Assembly: GCF_003664645.1 (NCBI RefSeq)
Contig: NZ_RCHC01000002.1
Span: 124,001 to 188,000 of the forward strand
DNA: 64,000 bases
Reading direction: 5' to 3'
From: Acinetobacter chengduensis
GTDB lineage: Bacteria; Pseudomonadota; Gammaproteobacteria; Pseudomonadales; Moraxellaceae
How positions within the stretch are numbered: position 1 is the stretch's first letter; the number at the start of each line of letters is the position of its first letter. A model generated the notes under the pieces. The model was not told the DNA's origin. It did no database searches and saw only the letters and a list, made by a program, of their open reading frames with translations. Position numbers and translations under genes: made by a program. This document shows positions 47,355-56,987 of this stretch, piece by piece.

Positions 47355-48602
47355 TTATGTATTTGAAGTAGCTTTTTGTTCAGGTTTAGTGGCAGCTTCT
47401 GAAGCTGGTTTTGCTTGACCTTGAGCACCTTGTGGCGCAGCAGCTTTAGGCTGGTAAGGTTTAGCGACCACTTGTTGTTCTGGTTTTACTTTCGCAATAC
47501 CATCGACAATGACTTTATCGCCTGTCGCTAGACCTTCAGTCACGATCCAATCTTTACCATGAATACCAGCAGTGGTTACAGGGCGAGATTCTACAGCACC
47601 TTTAGCATTTACAATCATTGCAATCGCTTGGCCTGTAGGTGTACGTGTAATCGCAATTTGTGGGATTAAATAGGCATTTGGGATCACACCTTGAACGATT
47701 TTAGCATTGGCAAACATGCCCGGAAGCAAGAGATGATTTGGGTTAGGGAACACCGCACGCAGTGTTACTGTACCTGTATCAGGATTCACGCTGGCATCAG
47801 AGAAGGCTAAACGTCCTTCTTGTGAGTACTCACTACCATCTTCTAGCGTTAACTTCACTTTCGTATTGTTACTGCTGTCCAAAGAACCTTTACTTAATTG
47901 CTGGCGTAGGCGAAGTAATTCTGCACTTGATTGGTTAATATCCACATAAATTGGATCTAAACGCTGAATAGTAACCAATGGGCTTTCTTGATTCATAGTA
48001 ACCAAAGCGCCAGCAGTAACGGTAGAACGGTTAGTTTGACCAGAAATAGGCGCACGAACTGTAGAATAACCTAAGTTGATTTCAGCATTTTTCAGTGTTG
48101 CACGGCTGGCGTTCAATGTCGCTTCAGCAAGTTTAACCTGCGCAACGATATCATCGTATTCTTGTTTAGAAATCGCGTTCGAGCCAACAAGTTGACGGTA
48201 ACGACCTTCTTTAACACGTAATACACCTAAATTTGCTTCAGCACTTGCAATAGATGCACGTGCATTGTCGACATTGGCGCGATTTGTACTTGAGTCAATT
48301 TCATATAATGCTTGACCTTCGCGTACATAACTTCCTTCAGCAAAAAGACGTTTCAGAACGACACCGCTGGTTTGCGGACGCACTTCAGAAATTTCAAATG
48401 CTGTCGTACGGCCTGAAAGTTCAACAGACTGTTCAACGCTTTGCGGTTGCGCAACGATAATTCCAACTTCAGTTGGTGGCATTTGCTGAGCAGCGCCTGC
48501 TTGCTGTGCCTCCTTTGGATCTTTACTGCAACCAACAAGTGCAATACTTGTTGCTAATGCGCAAGCGGTTAGGGCAGGGGCCCAAAGCTTTGCAGACATC
48601 AT
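47355..48602 (-). CDS. adeI: Membrane fusion lipoprotein AdeI
   Basis: Periplasmic adaptor of the AdeIJK pump, 415 residues. It has a lipobox ALVGC (C25), a coiled-coil hairpin (about 95-170), a lipoyl domain split around it (SGRTTAFEISEVRPQTSG; APISGQTNRSTVTAGALV) and a Pro/Ala/Gln-rich C-terminal tail. The start MMSAKLWAPALTACALA is as I recall from A. baumannii AdeI. GAGG lies seven bases before the first ATG. It begins the operon, 32 bases after the PAP2 gene, so its promoter is either in that short gap or upstream of the PAP2 gene. Confidence 0.95.
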   Translation of the reverse strand: MMSAKLWAPALTACALATSIALVGCSKDPKEAQQAGAAQQMPPTEVGIIVAQPQSVEQSVELSGRTTAFEISEVRPQTSGVVLKRLFAEGSYVREGQALYEIDSSTNRANVDNARASIASAEANLGVLRVKEGRYRQLVGSNAISKQEYDDIVAQVKLAEATLNASRATLKNAEINLGYSTVRAPISGQTNRSTVTAGALVTMNQESPLVTIQRLDPIYVDINQSSAELLRLRQQLSKGSLDSSNNTKVKLTLEDGSEYSQEGRLAFSDASVNPDTGTVTLRAVFPNPNHLLLPGMFANAKIVQGVIPNAYLIPQIAITRTPTGQAIAMIVNAKGAVESRPVTTAGIHGKDWIVTEGLATGDKVIVDGIAKVKPEQQVVAKPYQPKAAAPQGAQGQAKPASEAATKPEQKATSNT

Positions 48603-48634
48603 TCTTCCACCTCAATTAGATTTATATCTAAAGT

Positions 48635-49240
48635 TCATTCTTTATTTGCGCTTTGGTATTTGCTTATCGCGAGATATAAAAGCGTGATCCAAATAAAACT
48701 TATGCTCCAGCCAGAAAGGACATCGGAAGGATAATGCGCACCCGCATACACTCTGGATATACCCATGACAAACACCCATAGACTCATGGCTAAACAAATG
48801 AGTTTATGATGTGAATGTTTCAGATATACGTACATTGCAAGACAGCCCAGCGTTGCCGCATATAAGCTATGTCCACTTGGAAATGAATCTCCGTAGGTTT
48901 TCACTAAGAAATACATTTCAGGTGGACGTGGTCGAGAAATGAAGTATTTGAGCACCCAAGTGAGAACAATACTTCCAAAAATTCCTATACTGATAAAAAC
49001 AATATTTATATATTTTTTATACCATGCCATAGTTAAACACCATAGCGTGGTTATAAATAATACAAAAGGCATGCCACCAGCAATCGACAATCCTATAGCA
49101 ATGCTGTTGATAGTATGGCTACGATGCTTAAACATCCATTGCACTGCACCTAAATCAAAAACATTAAGTGCAGGAATTTTCAGTAAAAACATGCTAATCA
49201 ACAACAAAAAACAGCCGAGGAACAGCAATCGCTTTGGCAT
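48635..49240 (-). CDS. PAP2-family phosphatase upstream of adeI
   Basis: Inner-membrane phosphatase, 201 residues, about six hydrophobic segments. It has canonical motifs KYFISRPRP, PSGHS and SRVYAGAHYPSDV, all catalytic His and Arg present. Such proteins remove phosphate from undecaprenyl pyrophosphate or phosphatidic acid. It lies 32 bases before adeI in the same direction, a position I recall from other Acinetobacter genomes, which suggests co-transcription with the pump. The start is the ATG at 49240. The exact substrate is not known. Confidence 0.87.
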   Translation of the reverse strand: MPKRLLFLGCFLLLISMFLLKIPALNVFDLGAVQWMFKHRSHTINSIAIGLSIAGGMPFVLFITTLWCLTMAWYKKYINIVFISIGIFGSIVLTWVLKYFISRPRPPEMYFLVKTYGDSFPSGHSLYAATLGCLAMYVYLKHSHHKLICLAMSLWVFVMGISRVYAGAHYPSDVLSGWSISFIWITLLYLAISKYQSANKE

Positions 49241-49393
49241 GCATGTATCCTTGTCATGTTAACCGAGCAGAGCAAGGTTAAATAATGGATTAAAGTGTAC
49301 TCATCAGTACACTTTATTTCAAGTGTGTGTAAATTATGCTAATTTCTTTTTCGTACTTTTTTAACACTATGTAAAATAAAATAACAAATCCTT

Positions 49394-51445
49394 TTAGTGG
49401 GAATTCTTTTGTGGTGCATTTGTTTCGCGAATTTCAAGTGCTTGCTTTGGTGGCCAGAAAAAATCACTTGGACGGGTAAGGAAATGTGTGAGCACTAATT
49501 TTGCTAAAGGTTTCCACTGCTCAAATCGTACACGGCGTGCACGAAGTGCCACAATAATGGTTAAAGTAAAACTTACAAATAAGTTGGTTAAACCAATCAT
49601 CAGTACGCCCATAAAGGACACAATCACGAGACCAATATCTGGACTGCCATTAATTTGCATTAAGCCTTGAATAAAATTGGCAGAGGCAAAGGCAATATGT
49701 CGGATATCTAAAGGTAAACCCAAAATATAACCTATCGTGCCCATACTACCGAGCATAATCCCGAACAAGAAATTACCTGCCAAAGCACCTAAATTTCGTT
49801 CTATATAAGCAGCAAAAGCATTTAAGCGTTCTTGGCTCATGATTTTTTCGAGTTTTGGATGGGATTGAATTCGAGGGCCAACCTTGCGGTAAATAGCCAT
49901 ATTGTCAAAATAGCCTGCCAACAGACCCGATAAAAACAAGCAAATGCCAGCAATGGCTGCATGGGGAACAGCTAAAGACGTAAACGGATTGAGGTCATGC
50001 AGTGTTTTGGTCGCTTTGGCGTGGGTCATGAGTTGCTCATGTAACACGACATCCCAAAACATCACAATGAGTGCTGCTACCGGTATGGCAATAGAAATAT
50101 TGCCTAAAATTGCAATAAATTGGGTTCGAATGATATTAATAATCAATGCTGCCAATTCTGCAATTTGCGTCGTTTTTGAACCTTTGCGGTGTTGAACTGT
50201 GGCTGCGAGTGCCGCCGCGGTCATCGCAGGTTGCTTGGTGGCGACGGTAAAATGCATGACATGAATCAGCATAAAGCCTAAGGAATAATTCATGCTATAG
50301 CTAAAGGCCTGCATTAAGGGTGCCATCGATACGCGTGCCATCAGGGTTTTGAGTGTGGCCATTATGGCAATAATCACTCCGGCACCTGCTGCGGATTTGT
50401 ACATCGAAAAAAAGCCTTTTTTGTCCGTACTTACATAGTGTTCGCCAGTTTTACTGGCATTTTCTGTCACCTGTAAGGCCATCAATTCGCTATTGGTTGC
50501 CAATAGTGAGCGTACACTTTGCTCACTGTAAATAGCATCCGTAATATCTGCGAGCAGTATGCCAAGCGCAAGATAGCGTTCGTTATCTTCTTCAACAATG
50601 AGTTTTAAGAGCAGTTCTACGCGGTCAAGGCATTGCTCTAATAAAGACAACAAATAGGTCAGGCTGACACTCACACCAATCCGTTTGGTGGCACGGCGAA
50701 TTTTGAGCACCACTTCACGACATTGATCAAGCATGACGAATGCTTGTGAGGCATCAGGGGGCATGATGGCACGCATGTGCTCAGTAGATTGGTGTAGCTG
50801 TTTGTACTGCTGAATAAATTCATTAATTTCTCGGTTTTGAACCAAAAAAGGTGATTCATATTCAGTTAAATCGGGCTGTGCATTAATAAATTCGGGGTAG
50901 AGGCCAATTCCGCTCACGCGATAAGACAGGACTGTAATGGCTTTGATTAATTCACTGCGAATTTGTTTTTTTTCGTCTTGGTTGCTATGACCTTGATTCA
51001 GAAATTTAAACAGCTTTTGCCATTCATGTGCTTCAATTTGATCGAGCCAGTATTTGTCACTACGATTGTGAAATACACGGCGCACTAAATCTTGTAGCTG
51101 GCTGTGATCATTAATGAGCGGTAGAAAGTGCGCACCTAGACGTTGTGATAGCTGATTCCAAAAGCCATCAAGCGATAAAATGCCCGTATCGGCATAAAGA
51201 CTCGTTTGTTTGTATTGGCTAATAAGTTTTAAAACGAAACTTTGTAGGGTAGAGGCTGCATCTGGTGTGAGCAGTAATGCTTGTAAAAAAGCATTAAACT
51301 TTGTATGTATTTCTTCATTATTTTTGCTATTTTCTGGACGAATACGGTCAACCAGATCAATCAGTAATTGGTCATCTAATACAGCTCGAGGTTGCTCGAG
51401 CTGGAATTGCATAGATAAAAATAAATCGTTGAAATTTATATGCAT
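49394..51445 (-). CDS. Gcr-like 'site-specific recombinase' family membrane protein
   Basis: A 683-residue protein matching the PF10136 type usually labelled site-specific recombinase after Neisseria gcr. What is seen argues against a recombinase: the N-terminal half is helical and soluble, and the C-terminal half (about 335-640) has seven or more hydrophobic segments with loops such as TFTPALC-like helices absent and AYIERNLGALAGNFLFG present. No Ser or Tyr recombinase catalytic motif is visible. I regard it as a polytopic membrane protein of unknown function. It ends 24 bases from the ispB stop and could be co-transcribed with it. Confidence 0.72.
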   Translation of the reverse strand: MHINFNDLFLSMQFQLEQPRAVLDDQLLIDLVDRIRPENSKNNEEIHTKFNAFLQALLLTPDAASTLQSFVLKLISQYKQTSLYADTGILSLDGFWNQLSQRLGAHFLPLINDHSQLQDLVRRVFHNRSDKYWLDQIEAHEWQKLFKFLNQGHSNQDEKKQIRSELIKAITVLSYRVSGIGLYPEFINAQPDLTEYESPFLVQNREINEFIQQYKQLHQSTEHMRAIMPPDASQAFVMLDQCREVVLKIRRATKRIGVSVSLTYLLSLLEQCLDRVELLLKLIVEEDNERYLALGILLADITDAIYSEQSVRSLLATNSELMALQVTENASKTGEHYVSTDKKGFFSMYKSAAGAGVIIAIMATLKTLMARVSMAPLMQAFSYSMNYSLGFMLIHVMHFTVATKQPAMTAAALAATVQHRKGSKTTQIAELAALIINIIRTQFIAILGNISIAIPVAALIVMFWDVVLHEQLMTHAKATKTLHDLNPFTSLAVPHAAIAGICLFLSGLLAGYFDNMAIYRKVGPRIQSHPKLEKIMSQERLNAFAAYIERNLGALAGNFLFGIMLGSMGTIGYILGLPLDIRHIAFASANFIQGLMQINGSPDIGLVIVSFMGVLMIGLTNLFVSFTLTIIVALRARRVRFEQWKPLAKLVLTHFLTRPSDFFWPPKQALEIRETNAPQKNSH

Positions 51446-51468
51446 AGGCAAGGTAAAAAATTAAAAGT

Positions 51469-52446
51469 TTACTGAATGCGATGAAGTGCCAACTGTGCTA
51501 AATTCATTAGCGCTTGGCGGTAAATCGTATCGGGGAGACTTTGCAGAGCATTTAATGCAGCTTGCGTTTCTTCCTCGGCACGTTTGCTACAGTAGTCCAG
51601 CGCGCCTGAGCTTTGCACAATGGCAATAACACGCTCTAAATCTGCTGTTCCGCCAGTGGCAATACTACGACGAATAATGTCGTGTTCTTCACCTTGTGTA
51701 TTTTTCAGTGCTGAGATTAAAGGTAAAGTTGGCTTACCTTCCATCAAATCATCACCAATATTTTTACCTAATGTTTCAGCATCTGAGGTGTAATCTAAAA
51801 TATCATCAATAATTTGGAAGGCATTACCAAAGTGTCCAGCAAATTTTCGTAGCGGTTCACGGTAGTCTGGCGTGCCACTTAAAATAGCTGCGCCTTCTGT
51901 TGCGAGTTCAAACAAACGTGAAGTTTTGCCGTGAATAATATCTAAATAAGTTTGTTCGTCTGTGTCGGGTTGGTGCTGTGCTTGTAATTGTAAAACTTCA
52001 CCTTCAGCGATTTCGCAAGTCCCCGTTGAAAAGTCTTTGAGCAAGACCATATTGTCTAAATCGACCAAAAGATCGAAAGCGCGAGAAATTAGGAAATCAC
52101 CAACCAAAACCGCGGTTTGGTTATTCCATGTTGCATTAGCTGTCGGACGACCACGTCTTAAGCCAGATTCATCGACCACATCATCATGAACCAACGTTGC
52201 AGTGTGCAACATTTCAATAATCGCTGCTAATTTACGATGTTTCTCTAAGTCTTCTGCACCACAAGCTTTGGCTGCCAATAGGCACATAATTGGACGCATG
52301 CGTTTACCACCTGCTTCCACAACATGCTTACTTACCGCCATGACTAATGCCACTTTAGAGGTAATTCCTTCATTAATGAATGTGTCCATCGCGGCAAAAT
52401 CAGTTGCAACAGGAGCGAGAATATCTTGCTTAAAGTCGATGGTCAT
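51469..52446 (-). CDS. ispB: Long-chain polyprenyl (octaprenyl/nonaprenyl) diphosphate synthase
   Basis: Extends farnesyl diphosphate to the ubiquinone side chain. The 325-residue enzyme has DDVVD in LVHDDVVDESGLRR (first Asp motif, DDxxD without the FPPS insertion, marking long-chain synthases), GGKRMRP near residue 47, and IIDDILDY (second motif). Divergent from rplU-rpmA, the arrangement seen in many Gammaproteobacteria. In Acinetobacter the main quinone is Q-9, so the product may be nonaprenyl; the sequence alone does not tell. Confidence 0.94.
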   Translation of the reverse strand: MTIDFKQDILAPVATDFAAMDTFINEGITSKVALVMAVSKHVVEAGGKRMRPIMCLLAAKACGAEDLEKHRKLAAIIEMLHTATLVHDDVVDESGLRRGRPTANATWNNQTAVLVGDFLISRAFDLLVDLDNMVLLKDFSTGTCEIAEGEVLQLQAQHQPDTDEQTYLDIIHGKTSRLFELATEGAAILSGTPDYREPLRKFAGHFGNAFQIIDDILDYTSDAETLGKNIGDDLMEGKPTLPLISALKNTQGEEHDIIRRSIATGGTADLERVIAIVQSSGALDYCSKRAEEETQAALNALQSLPDTIYRQALMNLAQLALHRIQ

Positions 52447-52782
52447 GTGAAGAAAAACCTCATTTGGTTTGAAATTACTCTGAATTTGAAAACGAGTAAT
52501 TCTGGTGGTGTTTTATAGATAGAAGCGACTAGTTTTGTAGCATGCACAAGGCTTCAATGCGACAAATATAATACTTCTAATCTCCCTGTAGAGTGCACAT
52601 GGCTTATTTCTGGCAAAATAAGAAACGTGTGCTTATGTTTATAAGGACTATAGTAACGAATAGTTTTTAAAAATCTATGTCATTTTTCAAAGAAGTATAA
52701 GCCTTAGGCAATATTTAAGCATGTTCTAAGACATTGTTTATTAAATAATCGTTAATTCTAGATAAAATTTTGTGCAAATGAC
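52447..52782. other. ispB-rplU divergent spacer
   Basis: Part of a 455-base gap. Arms AATTACTC (52473-52480) and GAGTAATT (52494-52501) form a possible hairpin in the ispB leader. A longer imperfect hairpin lies near 52595-52632. No gene is seen. Confidence 0.4.
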
Positions 52783-52811
52783 TTGTTGTTTGCTTTATTA
52801 TCACTTAAAAT
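52783..52811 (+). promoter_or_regulatory. Sigma-70 promoter of rplU-rpmA
   Basis: TTGTTG, 17 bases, TAAAAT: a good -35/-10 pair. Transcription from about 52818 would give a leader of about 84 bases holding the arms CGATCGT/AGATCG near 52838-52853. A ribosomal-protein L21 leader structure is possible but unproven. Confidence 0.6.
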
Positions 52812-52901
52812 CCTTGCCCTTGTACAACCCCAGTGGCGATCGTATTAAGATCGGTATATTCCTTTATCGGCACGACGACACGGGCATGTTTGGAGTACAT
52901 T

Positions 52902-53213
52902 ATGTACGCAGTTATCCAAAGCGGTGGTAAACAACACCGTGTAGTTGAGGGCGAGACCCTTAAAGTAGAATTACTTAAAGCTGAAACTGGCTCTACAATT
53001 ACGTTTGATGACGTATTGATGCTTGTTAACGGCGAAAGCATTCAAATCGGTGCTCCAGTTGTTGCTGGCGCTACTGTAACTGCTGAAGTAGTTAGCCATG
53101 GTCGTCACGACAAAATCCGCATCATCAAAATGCGTCGTCGTAAACACTATCGTAAACAACAAGGTCACCGTCAATGGTTCACTGAGTTGAAAATTACAGC
53201 TATTTCAGGCTAA
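52902..53213 (+). CDS. rplU: 50S ribosomal protein L21
   Basis: Ribosomal large-subunit protein of 103 residues. [14 protein letters not shown] at the start and the basic [16 protein letters not shown] near the end are diagnostic. The ATG at 52902 has GGAG seven bases before it; the longer frame from 52833 is only upstream leader. Twenty bases separate it from rpmA, the standard operon pair. Confidence 0.98.
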   Translation: MYAVIQSGGKQHRVVEGETLKVELLKAETGSTITFDDVLMLVNGESIQIGAPVVAGATVTAEVVSHGRHDKIRIIKMRRRKHYRKQQGHRQWFTELKITAISG

Positions 53214-53233
53214 TTACGAGGAGTAAATGAGAC

Positions 53234-53488
53234 ATGGCATCTAAAAAAGCCGGTGGTTCGACTAAAAACGGTCGTGACTCGAACCCAAAAATGTTGGGTG
53301 TTAAAATCTACGGTGGTCAATCTGTGACTGCTGGTAACATCATCGTTCGTCAACGTGGTACTGAATTCCACGCTGGTCAAAACGTAGGTATGGGTCGTGA
53401 CCATACACTTTTTGCTACTGCTGATGGCGTAGTAAAATTTGAAGTGAAAGGTCAATTTGGCCGTCGCTATGTATCTGTTGACGCGTAA
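53234..53488 (+). CDS. rpmA: 50S ribosomal protein L27
   Basis: Large-subunit protein of 84 residues whose N-terminal tail ([15 protein letters not shown]) reaches the peptidyl-transferase centre; [11 protein letters not shown] and IIVRQRGT are typical. It follows rplU by 20 bases and ends the operon before a terminator. The Obg GTPase gene that often follows is absent here. Confidence 0.98.
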   Translation: MASKKAGGSTKNGRDSNPKMLGVKIYGGQSVTAGNIIVRQRGTEFHAGQNVGMGRDHTLFATADGVVKFEVKGQFGRRYVSVDA

Positions 53489-53500
53489 TCGCTGATATAG

Positions 53501-53531
53501 AAAAAAACCCGCATTGATTGCGGGTTTTTTT
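53501..53531 (+). terminator. Terminator of rplU-rpmA
   Basis: The arms AAAAACCCGCA and TGCGGGTTTTT pair over 11 bases around TTGAT, followed by a T-run. Confidence 0.93.
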
Positions 53532-53816
53532 ATGTCTATTCATTTAAGCAACTTAGGGCAAATAAAAATAAAAGATTAAAAGCATTTATAGTGGTGGAAT
53601 AAATATAGATTTATATAAAGAATGAATTGAATAATTATTCAAGATTTGAATCATGAAAGGATAGATAATTTTCTCCATCATGATGAATAAAAATAGAGAA
53701 TTTACATAAGAAAGTATACAAAATGAATTGTTTTACCTCATTTTTGTGTTTCAAATTGGTTTAAGATGGCTACATAGATTCAATTGCTTTGAGCAGAAAA
53801 TATTAAAAGGTGAATT
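53532..53816. other. Spacer before lolA
   Basis: About 285 A+T-rich bases that should contain the lolA promoter. I see no gene, repeat or hairpin. Confidence 0.4.
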
Positions 53817-54512
53817 ATGAAAATGCTTCGTAAAACCGTGTGTGCAATGACATTGGGTGTAGTAATGTTTGCACCTGCCATGAGTACGACTGTGTTTGCT
53901 GCTACCGCAGCATCGGAGCAACAAGCAACAGCGGGCTTAATTAAACAGTTAAATGGTATTCGAAGTTTAAGTGCGACATTTGAACAAACCTCTAAAGCGA
54001 CAGCAGGTGCAAAACCTGTGCAGAAAAAAGGGTTATCTGCACAGCACATGAACCAAACCTTTAAAGGTGTAATGAAGGTTGAGCGTCCAGGGAAGTTTTA
54101 CTGGGAAACCACAAGCCCATCTAAGCAAACCATTGTAACTTCAGGCAAAACAGTTTGGATATATGATCCTGATCTACAACAAGCAGTTAGACAGAGCTTA
54201 GATGATCAAGTTGCGAATACTCCAGCATTATTGCTTTCAGGTAATACTAACCAAATTATGCAGTCTTACCGTGTAACTCAACCAAACAAGGCAAAAACCT
54301 ATTACACGCTTTATCCGAAACAAAAAGATGGTGTTTTTCAAAGTTTAACCATTAGTTTTGGTGCGAACAAAGCACCAAATTTGATGATCTTGGCGGATTC
54401 TTTGGGTCAAACAACTTATGTTCGATTTAATAATGTAAAAGTGAACCCACCTATTCCAGCATCGACTTTTAATTTTGTACCACCAAAAGGCACAGATATT
54501 ATTGATCAATAA
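53817..54512 (+). CDS. lolA: Outer-membrane lipoprotein carrier protein LolA
   Basis: Periplasmic chaperone that carries lipoproteins from LolCDE to LolB. The 231-residue product has a signal peptide (about 1-29, VFAAT) and the half-barrel fold with LSATFEQTS, ERPGKFYWETTSP and GKTVWIYDPDLQQAVR. The insert between the first two strands (about 60-80, AGAKPVQKKGLS) is longer than in E. coli (204 aa), accounting for the extra length. AAAAGG stands six bases before the ATG. serS lies 1.1 kb downstream, near the lolA-rarA-serS order of other Gammaproteobacteria but without rarA. Confidence 0.93.
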   Translation: MKMLRKTVCAMTLGVVMFAPAMSTTVFAATAASEQQATAGLIKQLNGIRSLSATFEQTSKATAGAKPVQKKGLSAQHMNQTFKGVMKVERPGKFYWETTSPSKQTIVTSGKTVWIYDPDLQQAVRQSLDDQVANTPALLLSGNTNQIMQSYRVTQPNKAKTYYTLYPKQKDGVFQSLTISFGANKAPNLMILADSLGQTTYVRFNNVKVNPPIPASTFNFVPPKGTDIIDQ

Positions 54513-54542
54513 TTCATAATCTTTGGGTTAAATCCTAGATAC

Positions 54543-54570
54543 AAAAAGCAAGCTGAGGCTTGCTTTTTTT
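54543..54570 (+). terminator. Terminator of lolA
   Basis: The arms AAAAAGCAAGC and GCTTGCTTTTT pair over 11 bases around TGAG, followed by T. Confidence 0.92.
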
Positions 54571-54717
54571 ATGTCTATGCTTGAGAGATAAAGTATAGAG
54601 CGCTGATGTATCAATAAATTATTTTCAGGTGCTTTGGTGATTTTGGCTATACTTTTGACTTTGAAAAATGTGAAAATTCAACTTTACTTCGGCTAGAAAT
54701 AACCACAGGGATTTCGG

Positions 54718-55506
54718 ATGAACTCAGTACAACTTAAACCGGTTTTGTTAATGACCCTACTGGCGACAGTGTTTGTAGGTTGCCAACGTCATGACCTACC
54801 TAAGAAAGATCAAGAGGCTGCAGCATCTGCGCCTGTGGTCGCTGAGGCACCATCTGTTCCATTGTTACAAGTAAAAGCGGTGAATGTAGCCAATTATCAT
54901 AAGAACGTGTGTGAAAAAGAAGGTTGTACTCAGTTTGTATTGCAAACTGTTCAGTCGGGTGTGTCTTGGATTGATGATTATTTCAATGATCGTATTCGTA
55001 AGGCTGAACCAATTGCATTTGCAGAACATGCACCACAAAAGGTTGATGTTTCTGAAGGCAGTCAAGCCGGTTTAAATCAGCAAAATATGTCTGTGCGCTA
55101 TATTGGTCAGCATTATAATATCGCTACTTTTGCCATTTATAGTTATAGCTACAGCGCTGGTGCAGCACATGGCATGTATCATGTTGAATATGTGAACTTT
55201 GATTTAAAAACTCACAAACGATTGTCTTTGCAAGATATTTTGACTAAGGGTGCTGAGCAAAAAGTACTAGATTCACTGTATGACGCTAACATTAACTGGC
55301 TATACAACCATAAAATTGAAAAGGCTCAATTAAAGCTGAGTGACAATTTCTATTATGGCCCGAATGGACTGATGTTTGTTTATCCGTTGTATGAGTTGGC
55401 CAGCTATGCTGAAGGGATGTCTGAGCTTAAATTGCCGTATGAATCTGCTGGTGAGGTGATTCAGGCGCAATATTTACCAAGTTTGCCAAAATATCACAAT
55501 CAATAA
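54718..55506 (+). CDS. RsiV-family lipoprotein (DUF3298/DUF4163-like)
   Basis: A 262-residue envelope lipoprotein with lipobox VFVGC (C22). The body has the pattern of the DUF4163/DUF3298 proteins (RsiV type, lysozyme-binding in Bacillus): YSYSYSAGAAHGMYHVEYVNF then LSLQDIL and a final segment with NFYYGPNGLMFVYPLYELASY. Similar lipoproteins in Gammaproteobacteria have no agreed function. Two Cys (CEKEGC) lie near residue 65 and could form a disulfide. It stands between lolA and serS with its own hairpin after the stop. Confidence 0.75.
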   Translation: MNSVQLKPVLLMTLLATVFVGCQRHDLPKKDQEAAASAPVVAEAPSVPLLQVKAVNVANYHKNVCEKEGCTQFVLQTVQSGVSWIDDYFNDRIRKAEPIAFAEHAPQKVDVSEGSQAGLNQQNMSVRYIGQHYNIATFAIYSYSYSAGAAHGMYHVEYVNFDLKTHKRLSLQDILTKGAEQKVLDSLYDANINWLYNHKIEKAQLKLSDNFYYGPNGLMFVYPLYELASYAEGMSELKLPYESAGEVIQAQYLPSLPKYHNQ

Positions 55507-55512
55507 TCGCGA

Positions 55513-55535
55513 CGAGGATTTGTATAAAATCCTCG
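55513..55535 (+). terminator. Probable terminator after the RsiV-like gene
   Basis: The arms CGAGGATTT and AAATCCTCG pair over nine bases. The following T content is low, so efficiency is uncertain. Confidence 0.55.
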
Positions 55536-55592
55536 CAATATTGTTCTAATAAGGCACAGCTGTATGCCCAGTCACTGTATTTTTTAGCATGA

Positions 55593-56909
<1,317 letters not shown>

Positions 56910-56923
56910 GTTCGAGTAGGATC

Positions 56924-56950
56924 AAGTGCACACAACAGTGTGCACTTTTG
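56924..56950 (+). terminator. Terminator of serS
   Basis: The arms AAGTGCACAC and GTGTGCACTT pair over ten bases around AACA, followed by TTG and TTTT. Confidence 0.85.
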
Positions 56951-56987
56951 TTTTAAGCAGTCAGATATAGTTTTTTTGAGGTCTCTT

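Noticed and set aside
52595..52632. Imperfect hairpin in the ispB-rplU gap as a small RNA
   Set aside because: No promoter or T-run pairs with it; kept only as a note in the spacer entry.
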